64,000 bases of DNA. Origin: Lachnospiraceae bacterium (lineage in GTDB: Bacteria; Bacillota; Clostridia; Lachnospirales; Lachnospiraceae). The position numbers were made by a program, and so were the translations under genes. Under the pieces are notes generated by a model. It was not told the origin of the DNA. It did no database searches and was given only the letters and a program-made list of their open reading frames with translations. This document shows positions 15,749 through 23,673 of the stretch, in pieces. The stretch lies in NCBI GenBank assembly GCA_022647575.1, contig JALCKY010000002.1, positions 62,001 through 126,000 on the forward strand. The letters are read 5' to 3'. The first letter of the stretch is position 1. Each line of letters opens with the position of its first letter.

Positions 15749-16045
15749 TTATTTATCGGATTTTGTCAGTACCGGCAGGATGTATTCCACGGATGGATCC
15801 GGGCGCGGAATGACATGGACGCTGACCAGTTCGCCGATCTTCGCGGCTGCCGCTGCTCCTGCATCCGTTGCTGCCTTTACGGCTCCCGTATCGCCCCGGA
15901 CCATGACGGAAACAAGTCCGCCGCCGACGTGTACCTTGCCGATGAGTTCTACGTTTGCTGCCTTGACCATGGCATCTGCTGCCTCAATCGATGCGACAAC
16001 ACCCTTTGTTTCGATCATTCCCAATGCCCTGATTGAATTTTCCAT
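15749..16045 (-). CDS. eutM: Microcompartment shell hexamer EutM, copy 2
   Basis: 98 residues. It matches copy 1 exactly over residues 1-93 and ends TKSDK. Near-identity in neighbouring genes points to recent duplication or gene conversion. Only about 26 bases separate it from copy 1 and 14 from copy 3, each with its own purine-rich ribosome site. Confidence 0.93.
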   Translation of the reverse strand: MENSIRALGMIETKGVVASIEAADAMVKAANVELIGKVHVGGGLVSVMVRGDTGAVKAATDAGAAAAAKIGELVSVHVIPRPDPSVEYILPVLTKSDK

Positions 16046-16059
16046 TTTCTTTTCCTCCT

Positions 16060-16356
16060 TTATCTGTCTGACTCATTGAGTGACGGTAAAATATGTTCCA
16101 CATAGCCATCCGGGCGCGGGATGACATGGACGCTGATCAGTTCGCCGATCTTTGCGGCTGCCGCTGCGCCTGCATCCGTCGCCGCCTTCACGGCTCCCGT
16201 ATCGCCCCGGACCATAACGGAAACGAGTCCGCCGCCGACATGCACTTTGCCGATCAGCTCCACGTTTGCCGCCTTGACCATGGCATCAGCCGCCTCGATT
16301 GCGGCGACCACGCCCTTTGTTTCGATCATTCCCAATGCTCTGATTGATTCAGCCAT
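16060..16356 (-). CDS. eutM: Microcompartment shell hexamer EutM, copy 3
   Basis: 98 residues from the ATG at 16356, which has AGGAG seven bases upstream; a longer start at 16380 lacks a site. It differs from copies 1 and 2 at few positions: MAES for MENS, VVAA for VVAS, LISVH for LVSVH, and a changed tail ([15 protein letters not shown]). It is therefore the oldest branch of the triplication or one with a slightly different edge. Confidence 0.93.
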   Translation of the reverse strand: MAESIRALGMIETKGVVAAIEAADAMVKAANVELIGKVHVGGGLVSVMVRGDTGAVKAATDAGAAAAAKIGELISVHVIPRPDGYVEHILPSLNESDR

Positions 16357-16415
16357 CTTCAGGCTCCTTTCCTGTCCCATCGGACCTTCGCATTATTTTC
16401 CGGTACGTTCATTTT

Positions 16416-17918
16416 CTATATTCCCAACCGAGCGATGACCGCTTTCGTAATCGCATCGATATCGTCTTTGGTAAACGCTGCCGCAGGATTCTCCCCCGCG
16501 GAAGAACAGCATCCCTGCGTACCCGTGCTTCCCGGCTGCGGGCTCATGGCCCGGATGTCTTCCAGTTCGCGGAGTCCCCATGCGCACCGCCGGATGTTGA
16601 TCAGGTTGAGGCAGGTGATGTTGTCGGATGTCGCGCTTCCTCCGACTGCCCCGCATCCGAGGGTCAGGGCCGGAGCCAGTCCGGTCGCCGCTCCGACGCC
16701 GCCGAGGGAGGCCGGGACATTGACAAGGACACGCGAGACCGGTTTCTTCAGTGCGAACTCCCGGATCATTTCCATGTTCTGGGAATGGATCGTCATCGTG
16801 TGGCCGGCTCCTTCATTGTGCAGAAGCTCGATGCACCGGCTGCAGCAGTCTTCCCAGGTTTCCTCGACATAGAAGGCGAGGATCGGGCAGAGCTTTTCCC
16901 GCGCATACGGGTTCTTCTGGCTGACCTCCGTCTGTCTGGCAACGAGGACGGTCGCGTCCGAAGGAACCGTGATTCCGGCAAACTGCGCTATGGCCTGCGC
17001 GCTTCTTCCGACGATTTTCGGATTCATCGTGCCGTTCGCCCTCAGCATGAAGCCGGAAAGTTTTTTCGCATCATCCTGCGGAAGGAAATAAGCCTTTCTC
17101 TTCTTCAGCTCCTCGACGACCCTGTCTTCGATGCAGCGTTCCGTGACAATGGACTGCTCCGATGCGCAGATGGTGCCGTTGTCAAAGGTCTTGCTGTCGA
17201 TGATCCGCTTCACGGCAAGAGGAATGTCCGCGCTCTTGTCGATGAAGGCAGGTCCGTTGCCCGGGCCGACGCCGATGGCCGGATTTCCGGAGGAATAGGC
17301 GGCATGCACCATCGCCGATCCGCCGGTCGCCAGGATCACGCCGATATCCGGTGATTTCAGAAGCGTATCCGTCGCCTGCGGAGTCAGGATGTCCAGCGTA
17401 TTGATCGTCCCGTCGGGCGCACCCGCTCTCTCCGCAGCTGCCTTGATGATCCGGATGGTTTCCAGGATGCAGTTCTTCGCGCCCGGATGCGGACTGAAGA
17501 TAATCGTATTTCCGGACTTGACGGAAATAATCGATTTATACATCGCAGTCGATGTCGGATTCGTCGACGGCACCAGCGCCACCACGATCCCCATCGGGAC
17601 GCCGACCTCCAGGATCTTCTTCTCTTTGTCTTCGCGGAGGATTCCTGCTGTTTTGATATTCTTGCAGTAATCCCAGGTCATCGCGCTGCCGAGAAGGTTC
17701 TTGATGGTCTTGTCCTGCCATTTTCCGAAACCGGTCTCCTCACTTGCCATTTTCGCAAGCCGCTCTGCATTTGCCGCACAGTCCTTGGCGATCTCCGCCG
17801 CGATGCGGTCCAGCTGTTCCTGCGTATACGTCGACAGGATTTCCTCAGCCTTCTTTGCTTTCTGGATCAGGTCCCTTGCCTGCTGAATAGACTCCAGATC
17901 TTTATCCAATGACAACAT
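16416..17918 (-). CDS. eutE: CoA-acylating acetaldehyde dehydrogenase EutE/PduP
   Basis: About 500 residues. It oxidises acetaldehyde with NAD+ and CoA to acetyl-CoA inside the compartment. Family motifs are VGVPMGIVVALVPSTNPTST, FSPHPGAKNC, ATGGSAMVHAAYSSG, GVGPGNGPAFID and the catalytic-Cys region DNGTICASEQS. After the dehydrogenase, a Gly/Ser/Pro linker leads to a C-terminal amphipathic helix (FTKDDIDAITKAVIARLGI), a likely encapsulation peptide. The ATG at 17918 directly follows AAAGGAG, too close for that site, so TTG 17909 is an equally good start. Confidence 0.93.
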   Translation of the reverse strand: MLSLDKDLESIQQARDLIQKAKKAEEILSTYTQEQLDRIAAEIAKDCAANAERLAKMASEETGFGKWQDKTIKNLLGSAMTWDYCKNIKTAGILREDKEKKILEVGVPMGIVVALVPSTNPTSTAMYKSIISVKSGNTIIFSPHPGAKNCILETIRIIKAAAERAGAPDGTINTLDILTPQATDTLLKSPDIGVILATGGSAMVHAAYSSGNPAIGVGPGNGPAFIDKSADIPLAVKRIIDSKTFDNGTICASEQSIVTERCIEDRVVEELKKRKAYFLPQDDAKKLSGFMLRANGTMNPKIVGRSAQAIAQFAGITVPSDATVLVARQTEVSQKNPYAREKLCPILAFYVEETWEDCCSRCIELLHNEGAGHTMTIHSQNMEMIREFALKKPVSRVLVNVPASLGGVGAATGLAPALTLGCGAVGGSATSDNITCLNLINIRRCAWGLRELEDIRAMSPQPGSTGTQGCCSSAGENPAAAFTKDDIDAITKAVIARLGI

Positions 17919-17942
17919 CTCCTTTCCGAACTCCGTTTCTGT

Positions 17943-18596
17943 TTAGTAGGAAAGCGGATTCTGTGCAATGTCGCACACTTTGTCCGCGAATGCCTCGCAT
18001 GCCGCCCTGCACGCTGCCTGTTCTCCGACGAGAAGTCCTCCCGCGAAGTTGGTCTCCGTCGGCGGTCCGTAGAAAACTTTCATTTCCACCTCCGCCGCCT
18101 TGAGCGCCGCGTCCAGTCCATAAGTTGCCTCCAGGGGAGGCGCTATCAGATAAGCCATTGCACATCCCGGTTCCACGCCCGCCTGCTTTGAAAGATAAAA
18201 TCCTGTCCGTGAAATGCACTGTGCAAAATAAATCACCGAATTGTCATCGCACGCGCTGTAGAATGCCGCGTCTTTGTCGATATATCTTCTTGCCGCTTCA
18301 ATGCCGCTCCGGACATCCTCCGGATCGGGACCTGCGAGAATGCCGATGAACTCTCCTGCGAGTCTGGTGCTGGCGTGAGGAGCCCCGGCATACATGCTCT
18401 TCGCATAGACAACCTGCACGCTGGCCTTCTTGGTCGCTTCGTCCAGTGCCGCATAGGAAACATCATCGCTGTCCGTCGTGAAAAGTCCCAGGCTGTTCAG
18501 CTCCTTCGGTACGCCGAGCTTTTCCATCAGCCCTTTGTCTGCATGAGGGATCATGCGCACGGCCAGTATATGAGTCGGTATTCGTTCGCCCTTCAT
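17943..18596 (-). CDS. eutL: Microcompartment shell protein EutL
   Basis: 217 residues, a tandem circularly permuted BMC protein forming trimers with a large gated pore. Typical segments: PTHILAVRMIPHADKGL, SDDVSYAALDEATKKA, RLAGEFIGILAGPDPEDV, GCAMAYLIAPPLEATYGLD and FYGPPTETNFAGGLL. It has AAAGGAG seven bases before the ATG. It follows eutC across a short spacer with a 17-bp tandem repeat. Confidence 0.93.
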   Translation of the reverse strand: MKGERIPTHILAVRMIPHADKGLMEKLGVPKELNSLGLFTTDSDDVSYAALDEATKKASVQVVYAKSMYAGAPHASTRLAGEFIGILAGPDPEDVRSGIEAARRYIDKDAAFYSACDDNSVIYFAQCISRTGFYLSKQAGVEPGCAMAYLIAPPLEATYGLDAALKAAEVEMKVFYGPPTETNFAGGLLVGEQAACRAACEAFADKVCDIAQNPLSY

Positions 18597-18645
18597 GCAG
18601 CTCTCCTTTCCGTCATTTTCCGCAGCTTTTTTTCTTCATTCCTGC

Positions 18646-18696
18646 CTGCTGTTTCAGCCCCTCTGCTGTTTCAGCCCTTCTGCTGTTTCAGCCCTT
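18646..18696. repeat. Three tandem 17-bp repeats at the eutC-eutL junction
   Basis: CTGCTGTTTCAGCCC(C/T)T occurs three times head to tail (18646-18662, 18663-18679, 18680-18696, plus strand); only the first unit differs, by one base. The third overlaps the last codons and stop of eutC. The unit length is not a multiple of three, so each copy shifts frame; only the first unit read from eutC contributes coding bases. Confidence 0.9.
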
Positions 18697-19620
18697 CTGC
18701 AGCTCCACGCCGCTGGCCTGCTGCCGGTAGATCTGCTCAATCACATCGCAGATATAGGCGCCGGCTTCCACCGGCGATATTCCGTTCCGGTGAATATTGG
18801 AGACGACCGTCCTCCGCGATTCCGGCATTCCCACCGTCGCTCTCCAGCAGATATAGGCGCTCATGCTTTCGGCCGTTGCAAGTCCCGGTCTTTCACCGAG
18901 CAGGACGCAGACGACTTTCGCGTCCAGAAGCTCGCTGATTTCGTCTTCCACGCCGACCCTTCCGTACCGCACGTAAAACGGCGTTCCCACGGAAAGTCCT
19001 TTTTCTTTGAGTCCGTCGGTCAGGATCGGCAGGATGTCCGACAGGTTTGCATCGACTGCCGCAGAGGAAAGCCCGTCGCTTGCATAGACCTGCACATCCG
19101 GATGCATTCTGCATTCCCGCCTGATTTTCTCGGATGCTTCATCATTCAGCTGTCTTCCCAGATCCGGCCTTGTCAGGAATTCCTGTTTATCCCGGCATTT
19201 CGTCTGGACGGTAAAGAGTCCCAGAGAATCAAGAACCGTCTGGTCCGCATCCTGGAAAACGGAATCGCGTGCTGCCGCATGGTCCGCGCGGAGCTTGAGG
19301 ATCGTCTGCGTGTGCAGTCTCGGTCCGCATTTCCCGACGCCGATGCGGGCGGTCGTACGGCTCATCATTCTTCTTAAAGAATCCGGATCCTTCGGATGGG
19401 CAATCAGGAATTCCGGCTTTCCGCTTTCTTCCGTCCGGCCGCTGCCCGTTCCTTCCGGAGAACCGGCATGGACCGGCCACGGAGCGGAAACCGCCGTATC
19501 GGGAGATCTGCCGCGGAGATTTGCCGCCGGCTTTCTCGGTGCGGTGTCTGCCGTACCTCCCGCTGCCCGGATTTTCTCGAGGACTTCCTCTATGATTTTT
19601 TCACGGAGCTGTTCATCCAT
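18688..19620 (-). CDS. eutC: Ethanolamine ammonia-lyase small subunit
   Basis: 310 residues. With EutB it forms the adenosylcobalamin enzyme that cleaves ethanolamine to acetaldehyde and ammonia. The N-terminus is an amphipathic helix (MDEQLREKIIEEVLEKIRAA), a candidate targeting peptide, followed by a Pro/Gly/Ser-rich linker to about residue 75. The conserved domain then starts with TTARIGVGKCGPR and includes VYASDGLSSAAVDANL, VCVLLGERPGL and GISPVEAGAYICDVI, parts of the B12-binding site. Four bases separate it from eutB. Confidence 0.95.
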   Translation of the reverse strand: MDEQLREKIIEEVLEKIRAAGGTADTAPRKPAANLRGRSPDTAVSAPWPVHAGSPEGTGSGRTEESGKPEFLIAHPKDPDSLRRMMSRTTARIGVGKCGPRLHTQTILKLRADHAAARDSVFQDADQTVLDSLGLFTVQTKCRDKQEFLTRPDLGRQLNDEASEKIRRECRMHPDVQVYASDGLSSAAVDANLSDILPILTDGLKEKGLSVGTPFYVRYGRVGVEDEISELLDAKVVCVLLGERPGLATAESMSAYICWRATVGMPESRRTVVSNIHRNGISPVEAGAYICDVIEQIYRQQASGVELQKG

Positions 19621-19624
19621 CGTC

Positions 19625-20995
19625 TTACCTCTCCATCGTGAAGATGGTGGGATCGCCGGCGAGATCCGTCAGACGCCCGTTTTCCATGATTCCGTATTTC
19701 TCCAGCCATGCCTCGAATTCCCGGATCGGCCGCTTCTCCAGGACTTCCCTCACGGCATTGACATCGTGATAGGAATTCGTCTGGTAGTTCAGCATGATGT
19801 CATCGCTTGCCGGCACGCCCAGAATATAATTGACACCGGCCTCTCCCAGCATCATGGCCAGGTTCTCGATATCGTTCTGGTCAGCCATCATATGGTTGGT
19901 GTAGCAGCAGTCGCAGCCCATCGGGATTCCGGAAAGCTTGCCCATGAAATGATCCTCCAGTCCTGCCCGGATGACCTGGCGGCTGTCGTAAAGGTATTCC
20001 GGTCCGATGAATCCGACGACCGTATTGACCATGAACGGTGCAAACTTTCTCGCATAGGCGTAGCACCTTGCTTCCATCGTCACCTGATCCGCTCCGAAAT
20101 TGGCATCGGAGGAAAGCTCGCTGCCTTCGCCGGTCTCGAAATACATGACGTTCGGGCCGGCCTGCGGGTTCATTTCCCTGAGAAGGTTCTGCGCCTCGAG
20201 AATGATGTCCGTCGTAAAGCCGAAAGCCTTGTTTCCCTTCTCGCTTCCGGCGATCGACTGGAAGGCGATGTCCGCCGGCGCGCCGCTCTTGATTGCTTCC
20301 ACCTGGGTCGTGATATGGCCCAGCACGCAGATCTGCGTCGGGATGGAGAAGCGGTGCTTGACTTCATCGAAGCGGCGCAGGATTTCCGCCAGGCTCGATA
20401 CGGTATCGTTGACCGGGTTGAGACCGATCAGCGCATCCCCGCATCCATAGCTGAGGCCTTCAAACAAAGAAGCCGTGATTCCTTCCACATTGTCTGTCGT
20501 ATGATTCGGCTGCAGCCTGGTCGCCAGAGTTCCCCGAAGGCCGATCGTCGTATTGCAGGAAGCCGGAACCGAAATCTTCGACGCCCCGTATACCAGATCC
20601 AGATTCGTCATCAGCTTGGCGGCGGCGGCAACCATTTCCGCTGTCAGGGCTTTGCCCGTGCTGCGGATCATTTCCTCGGTCGTATGATAGTCAAGAATCC
20701 ATTCTCGCAGGTCCGACACGGTCCAGCCCTTGATCTCGCTGTAGCGCGCTTCGTCCAGTCCGTCCTGATTGATGCGCGTCACTTCATCTTCCTCGTACGG
20801 CACGGCAGGATTTTCCCGCAGCTCGCGGAGCGTCATCCCGGCCAGGACTTCTTTCGCCGCGATGCGTTCGATGTCGCTTCCCGCAGCAACGCCGGCCAGC
20901 ACGTCTCCGCTCTTCAGCTCGTTTGCCTTGGCCAGCACTTCCTTCACGGTATCGAATTCAAATGTCTTCGTGCCTAAGATCACTCTGTATCCCAT
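19625..20995 (-). CDS. eutB: Ethanolamine ammonia-lyase large subunit
   Basis: 456 residues, the catalytic barrel subunit. Conserved stretches include LRGTLATRLQPNHTTDN, DALIGLNPVNDTVSSL, VLGHITTQVEAI, QSIAGSEKGNKAFGF, FETGEGSELSSDANFGADQ and MGCDCCYTNHMMADQ, all characteristic of EutB. It acts in the microcompartment lumen with EutC and is reactivated by EutA, encoded 11 bases upstream. Confidence 0.97.
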   Translation of the reverse strand: MGYRVILGTKTFEFDTVKEVLAKANELKSGDVLAGVAAGSDIERIAAKEVLAGMTLRELRENPAVPYEEDEVTRINQDGLDEARYSEIKGWTVSDLREWILDYHTTEEMIRSTGKALTAEMVAAAAKLMTNLDLVYGASKISVPASCNTTIGLRGTLATRLQPNHTTDNVEGITASLFEGLSYGCGDALIGLNPVNDTVSSLAEILRRFDEVKHRFSIPTQICVLGHITTQVEAIKSGAPADIAFQSIAGSEKGNKAFGFTTDIILEAQNLLREMNPQAGPNVMYFETGEGSELSSDANFGADQVTMEARCYAYARKFAPFMVNTVVGFIGPEYLYDSRQVIRAGLEDHFMGKLSGIPMGCDCCYTNHMMADQNDIENLAMMLGEAGVNYILGVPASDDIMLNYQTNSYHDVNAVREVLEKRPIREFEAWLEKYGIMENGRLTDLAGDPTIFTMER

Positions 20996-21006
20996 GTACG
21001 TGTCCT

Positions 21007-22428
21007 CTATCCGAAAATCAATGTCTTGATCACGACAGGAACCACGATGCCGTTCATGATCGGCGATCCGATGTCCACATAATCATCCTGCTCGACATGA
21101 AGGGAATCGATGCAGATGACATCGCGCTCTTTCATGAAAAGCCGGATCGTCTGTCCCAGAGCCTTGGCATAATCCGCTTCGAGGCAGATGATCAGGGGCT
21201 TGTCTTCCGGAAGGATTCCTGCCGCTTCCGACACAGCCTTTGCCGCGCTCTTGAGTTCCTGATAGCCCATATGGATCATCCCGGGGACGAGAAGCATGAG
21301 CCGGTCGGTGTCCATCTGATTCATGAACCAGCGGATTCTCTCTTCCAGGGCTTTTCCGTCTCCTGCCAGGCAGCTTTTCCATTCATCGGAAATCTCCAGA
21401 ACCGGCAGGTTCTTCTGCGGAAAAAGTTCTTTCCTGCTGTAATAAATCGTGCTTCCGGAGACCGAAGTCATATAGCTTCCTGCTCCGACCACGGTGGCGC
21501 GGATGGTCTCTGCCGGCTTCATTTCCTTGTAGTACCCGTATTCCGGGCAGCTGCGGATGGCTCTTCCGAGAAGGACGCCGATGTCGCCGTATGCCCTCTC
21601 GTCGTCCTGCGGACTGTAAATGCAGTCTGCCACTCCTCCGGAGAAGAATACCGTTTTCGGCGCTCCGGCGCGATAGACGCTGCTCCCGGGCGTTTGGACC
21701 TTTTCCAGCAGCGGGCTGGTCCTTCCGCCGATCAGTTCCCACAGCAGTTCTGCCATCCGGCGGCAGAGCTTCTCAAGGTCTTTTTCTTCCGCCTTTTCAC
21801 CTTCGCGGATGGGCAGGCCCATATCGGCAATGACCGCCGCGGCGCCTTCGCTGATATGCGTGACCGTGCCTCTGCCGTCAAAGCGGATATTTCTTCCTCC
21901 GATATCCACGCATCCCTTGGATACGGCTTTTCCGTCGCGGAACTCAACGATATTCGAGGTTCCGCCCCCGATGTCCAGATTGACGACCGGTACATTTTCA
22001 TCCAGGGAATGCTGCCACGCCCCGCTGCCTTTTCCGGCAATGATCGCCTCCAGGTCCGGCCCTGCAGTCGACACGACAAATTCTCCTGCGAAAGAACTGA
22101 GCTTGTCCAGAACGACGGCGGCATTTTCCTTGCGCGCCGCTTCGCCCGTGATGATGACGGCTCCGGTCTGCGTATCCGACGCACGGTATCCCGCTTTTTC
22201 AAATTCGCCTTCCACGATCTTCCGTACGCCTTCCCCGTCTATCAGGGAACGGCTGATCAGCGGAGTCTCATAGATCCTGCTTTTATAGACGACGTCTTTC
22301 TGAACGATGGTGACCCGGGGCACCTGGAAATAGCCCGCGGTATTGTCCATGGCAATGCTGCTGAAGACCGCCTGGGTGGTGGATGTCCCGATATCGATTC
22401 CCACGCTGAGTATCTTTTCAATCGCCAC
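21007..22428 (-). CDS. eutA: Ethanolamine ammonia-lyase reactivase
   Basis: 473 residues, an ASKHA-fold ATPase: first phosphate motif SVGIDIGTSTTQAVF and a second LDIGGGTSNIVEF. EutA removes damaged cobalamin from EutBC so that fresh adenosylcobalamin can enter. The start is GTG 22428. The gene is preceded by an intrinsic terminator with ANTAR-like features, so entry into the structural genes should depend on EutV. First structural gene after eutVW. Confidence 0.94.
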   Translation of the reverse strand: MAIEKILSVGIDIGTSTTQAVFSSIAMDNTAGYFQVPRVTIVQKDVVYKSRIYETPLISRSLIDGEGVRKIVEGEFEKAGYRASDTQTGAVIITGEAARKENAAVVLDKLSSFAGEFVVSTAGPDLEAIIAGKGSGAWQHSLDENVPVVNLDIGGGTSNIVEFRDGKAVSKGCVDIGGRNIRFDGRGTVTHISEGAAAVIADMGLPIREGEKAEEKDLEKLCRRMAELLWELIGGRTSPLLEKVQTPGSSVYRAGAPKTVFFSGGVADCIYSPQDDERAYGDIGVLLGRAIRSCPEYGYYKEMKPAETIRATVVGAGSYMTSVSGSTIYYSRKELFPQKNLPVLEISDEWKSCLAGDGKALEERIRWFMNQMDTDRLMLLVPGMIHMGYQELKSAAKAVSEAAGILPEDKPLIICLEADYAKALGQTIRLFMKERDVICIDSLHVEQDDYVDIGSPIMNGIVVPVVIKTLIFG

Positions 22429-22471
22429 GAACTGCGCCGCCTTTCGGAAAAACTTTCAGAAAATAAATAAA

Positions 22472-22507
22472 GGCCTAAACAGACATGCCTGTATGTCTGT
22501 TTAAGCC
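22472..22507 (-). terminator. Regulated terminator in the eutA leader, hexaloop apex
   Basis: On the minus strand a 15-pair stem (GGCTTAAACAGACAT with its complement, one G-U) closes on the six-base loop ACAGGC and is followed by TTTATTTATTTT. It lies between eutW and eutA. The loop has A at position 1 and G at position 4, as in ANTAR target loops. Two smaller hexaloop hairpins lie upstream, at 22531-22542 (CAC-AATAGG-GTG) and 22503-22516 (AAGC-AAAAGG-GCTT); the second overlaps the terminator's 5' arm and would exclude it. This is the geometry of a EutV-controlled antiterminator, though those two loops lack G4. Confidence 0.7.
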
Positions 22508-22549
22508 CTTTTGCTTTTTTTTTCGAACTGCACCCTATTGTGTATTTAA

Positions 22550-22578
22550 ATCATATCACAGGAAAAAAAGAAAGACAA
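22550..22578 (-). promoter_or_regulatory. Probable promoter of the eutA leader
   Basis: TTGTCT (22573-22578), 17 bases, TATGAT (22550-22555). Transcription would start near 22543, at the foot of the first hexaloop hairpin, so the short leader would be almost wholly regulatory RNA. Confidence 0.55.
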
Positions 22579-22590
22579 GCCCTTTTGATG

Positions 22591-23673
22591 TTATGTCATC
22601 CTGAAGCTGACGGATGCCTTTGTTCCGTCTTTTCCGGAGACAATGGCGAACTTTCCGTGGAGCTTTTCCTCCGCTGTCATGCGGACAATATCGAATCCCA
22701 GGCTGCCCGGCCTGCCCTTTGACACATCGAAGCCGGTGCCGCTGTCTTCCACGGTCAGCATGGAATAAAGACTTCCCCTGCTGACGGCAACCGTGATGGT
22801 TCCTTTTTCCCCGCATTCAAAGGCGTGCATCGCCGCGTTGCTGATCAGCTCATTGGCAATCACCGCCAGGGAAGTTCCCATGTCCTGCGTCACCAGGAGA
22901 TCATCCCCCCGGATCTTCATCTCGATCTTCTTTCCTTCGCAGGAAATGATCTGGACGTTGCGGCAGACATAATTCAGGAGCTCCATCAGATGCACTTTCT
23001 CATCTTCCCCGGTCCTCATCAGGGTTTCCTGGATGGCCGCAATGCTGAGCACTCTCTGGGAGCTCTCGTGCAGGGCACTCCTGACATCCTCATTCTTCGA
23101 ACTTCTCGCCTGAAGATTGATCATCGAAGCAATCATCTGAAGGTCATTCTTGATCCGGTGATGGGATTCGCGGATGGCAAGGTCGCGCATGGGGCTTTTC
23201 TGAAAAGCCGTGCCGCCGTTCAGTTCGGCCGCCTTCTGTTCGGATAGCTCGCGGTATTTCTGTTCCCGCAGAAGAGATTCGGAAATGTCTTTTTCCCGGA
23301 TCAGCACCCCGATGATGCGCCCTTCCTCCGTCTTGACCGGCACGACATCCTGGCGGACTTTTCTGCCTTCCTGGGTTACGGCCTTCAGGTCCCTGCAGGG
23401 CATGCCGCTCTCCAGCGTCTTATAGACCGCCGGCTCCATTTCCTTCAGCACTGTTTTTCCGATGACGTCCTGGCTGTAAAGAGTCGTTCCGAACTGCGGC
23501 CTGGCCTGAGCCGCGACCATCACAGTCCGTCCCGTCCGGTCATAGCAGTCCAGAAAGACATCGTTTCCGGTCAGTTCCGCAATCAGCGGAAGCTGCGCTT
23601 CCAGCTCTGCAAAGCGAAGGACCTCGTCCTGATCCAGCATCGAGTCCGTTTCATAAACGCTTTGCTGCTTCAT
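22591..23673 (-). CDS. eutW: EutW-type sensor histidine kinase
   Basis: 360 residues without membrane segments, so a cytoplasmic sensor. The N-terminal half (1-140) has a PAS-like ligand region (DCYDRTGRTVMVAAQ, DVIGKTVLKEME). A HisKA_2-type phosphoacceptor helix follows, RESHHRIKNDLQMIASMIN (His171/172), then the ATPase domain with NELISNAAMHAF and DSGTGFD. EutW responds to ethanolamine and phosphorylates EutV. Its ATG overlaps the eutV stop. Confidence 0.92.
   Translation of the reverse strand: MKQQSVYETDSMLDQDEVLRFAELEAQLPLIAELTGNDVFLDCYDRTGRTVMVAAQARPQFGTTLYSQDVIGKTVLKEMEPAVYKTLESGMPCRDLKAVTQEGRKVRQDVVPVKTEEGRIIGVLIREKDISESLLREQKYRELSEQKAAELNGGTAFQKSPMRDLAIRESHHRIKNDLQMIASMINLQARSSKNEDVRSALHESSQRVLSIAAIQETLMRTGEDEKVHLMELLNYVCRNVQIISCEGKKIEMKIRGDDLLVTQDMGTSLAVIANELISNAAMHAFECGEKGTITVAVSRGSLYSMLTVEDSGTGFDVSKGRPGSLGFDIVRMTAEEKLHGKFAIVSGKDGTKASVSFRMT

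Noticed and set aside
18595-20977. Plus-strand frames of 260 and 560 residues across eutC and eutB
   Set aside because: Antisense shadows; eutB and eutC carry full family motifs on the minus strand.
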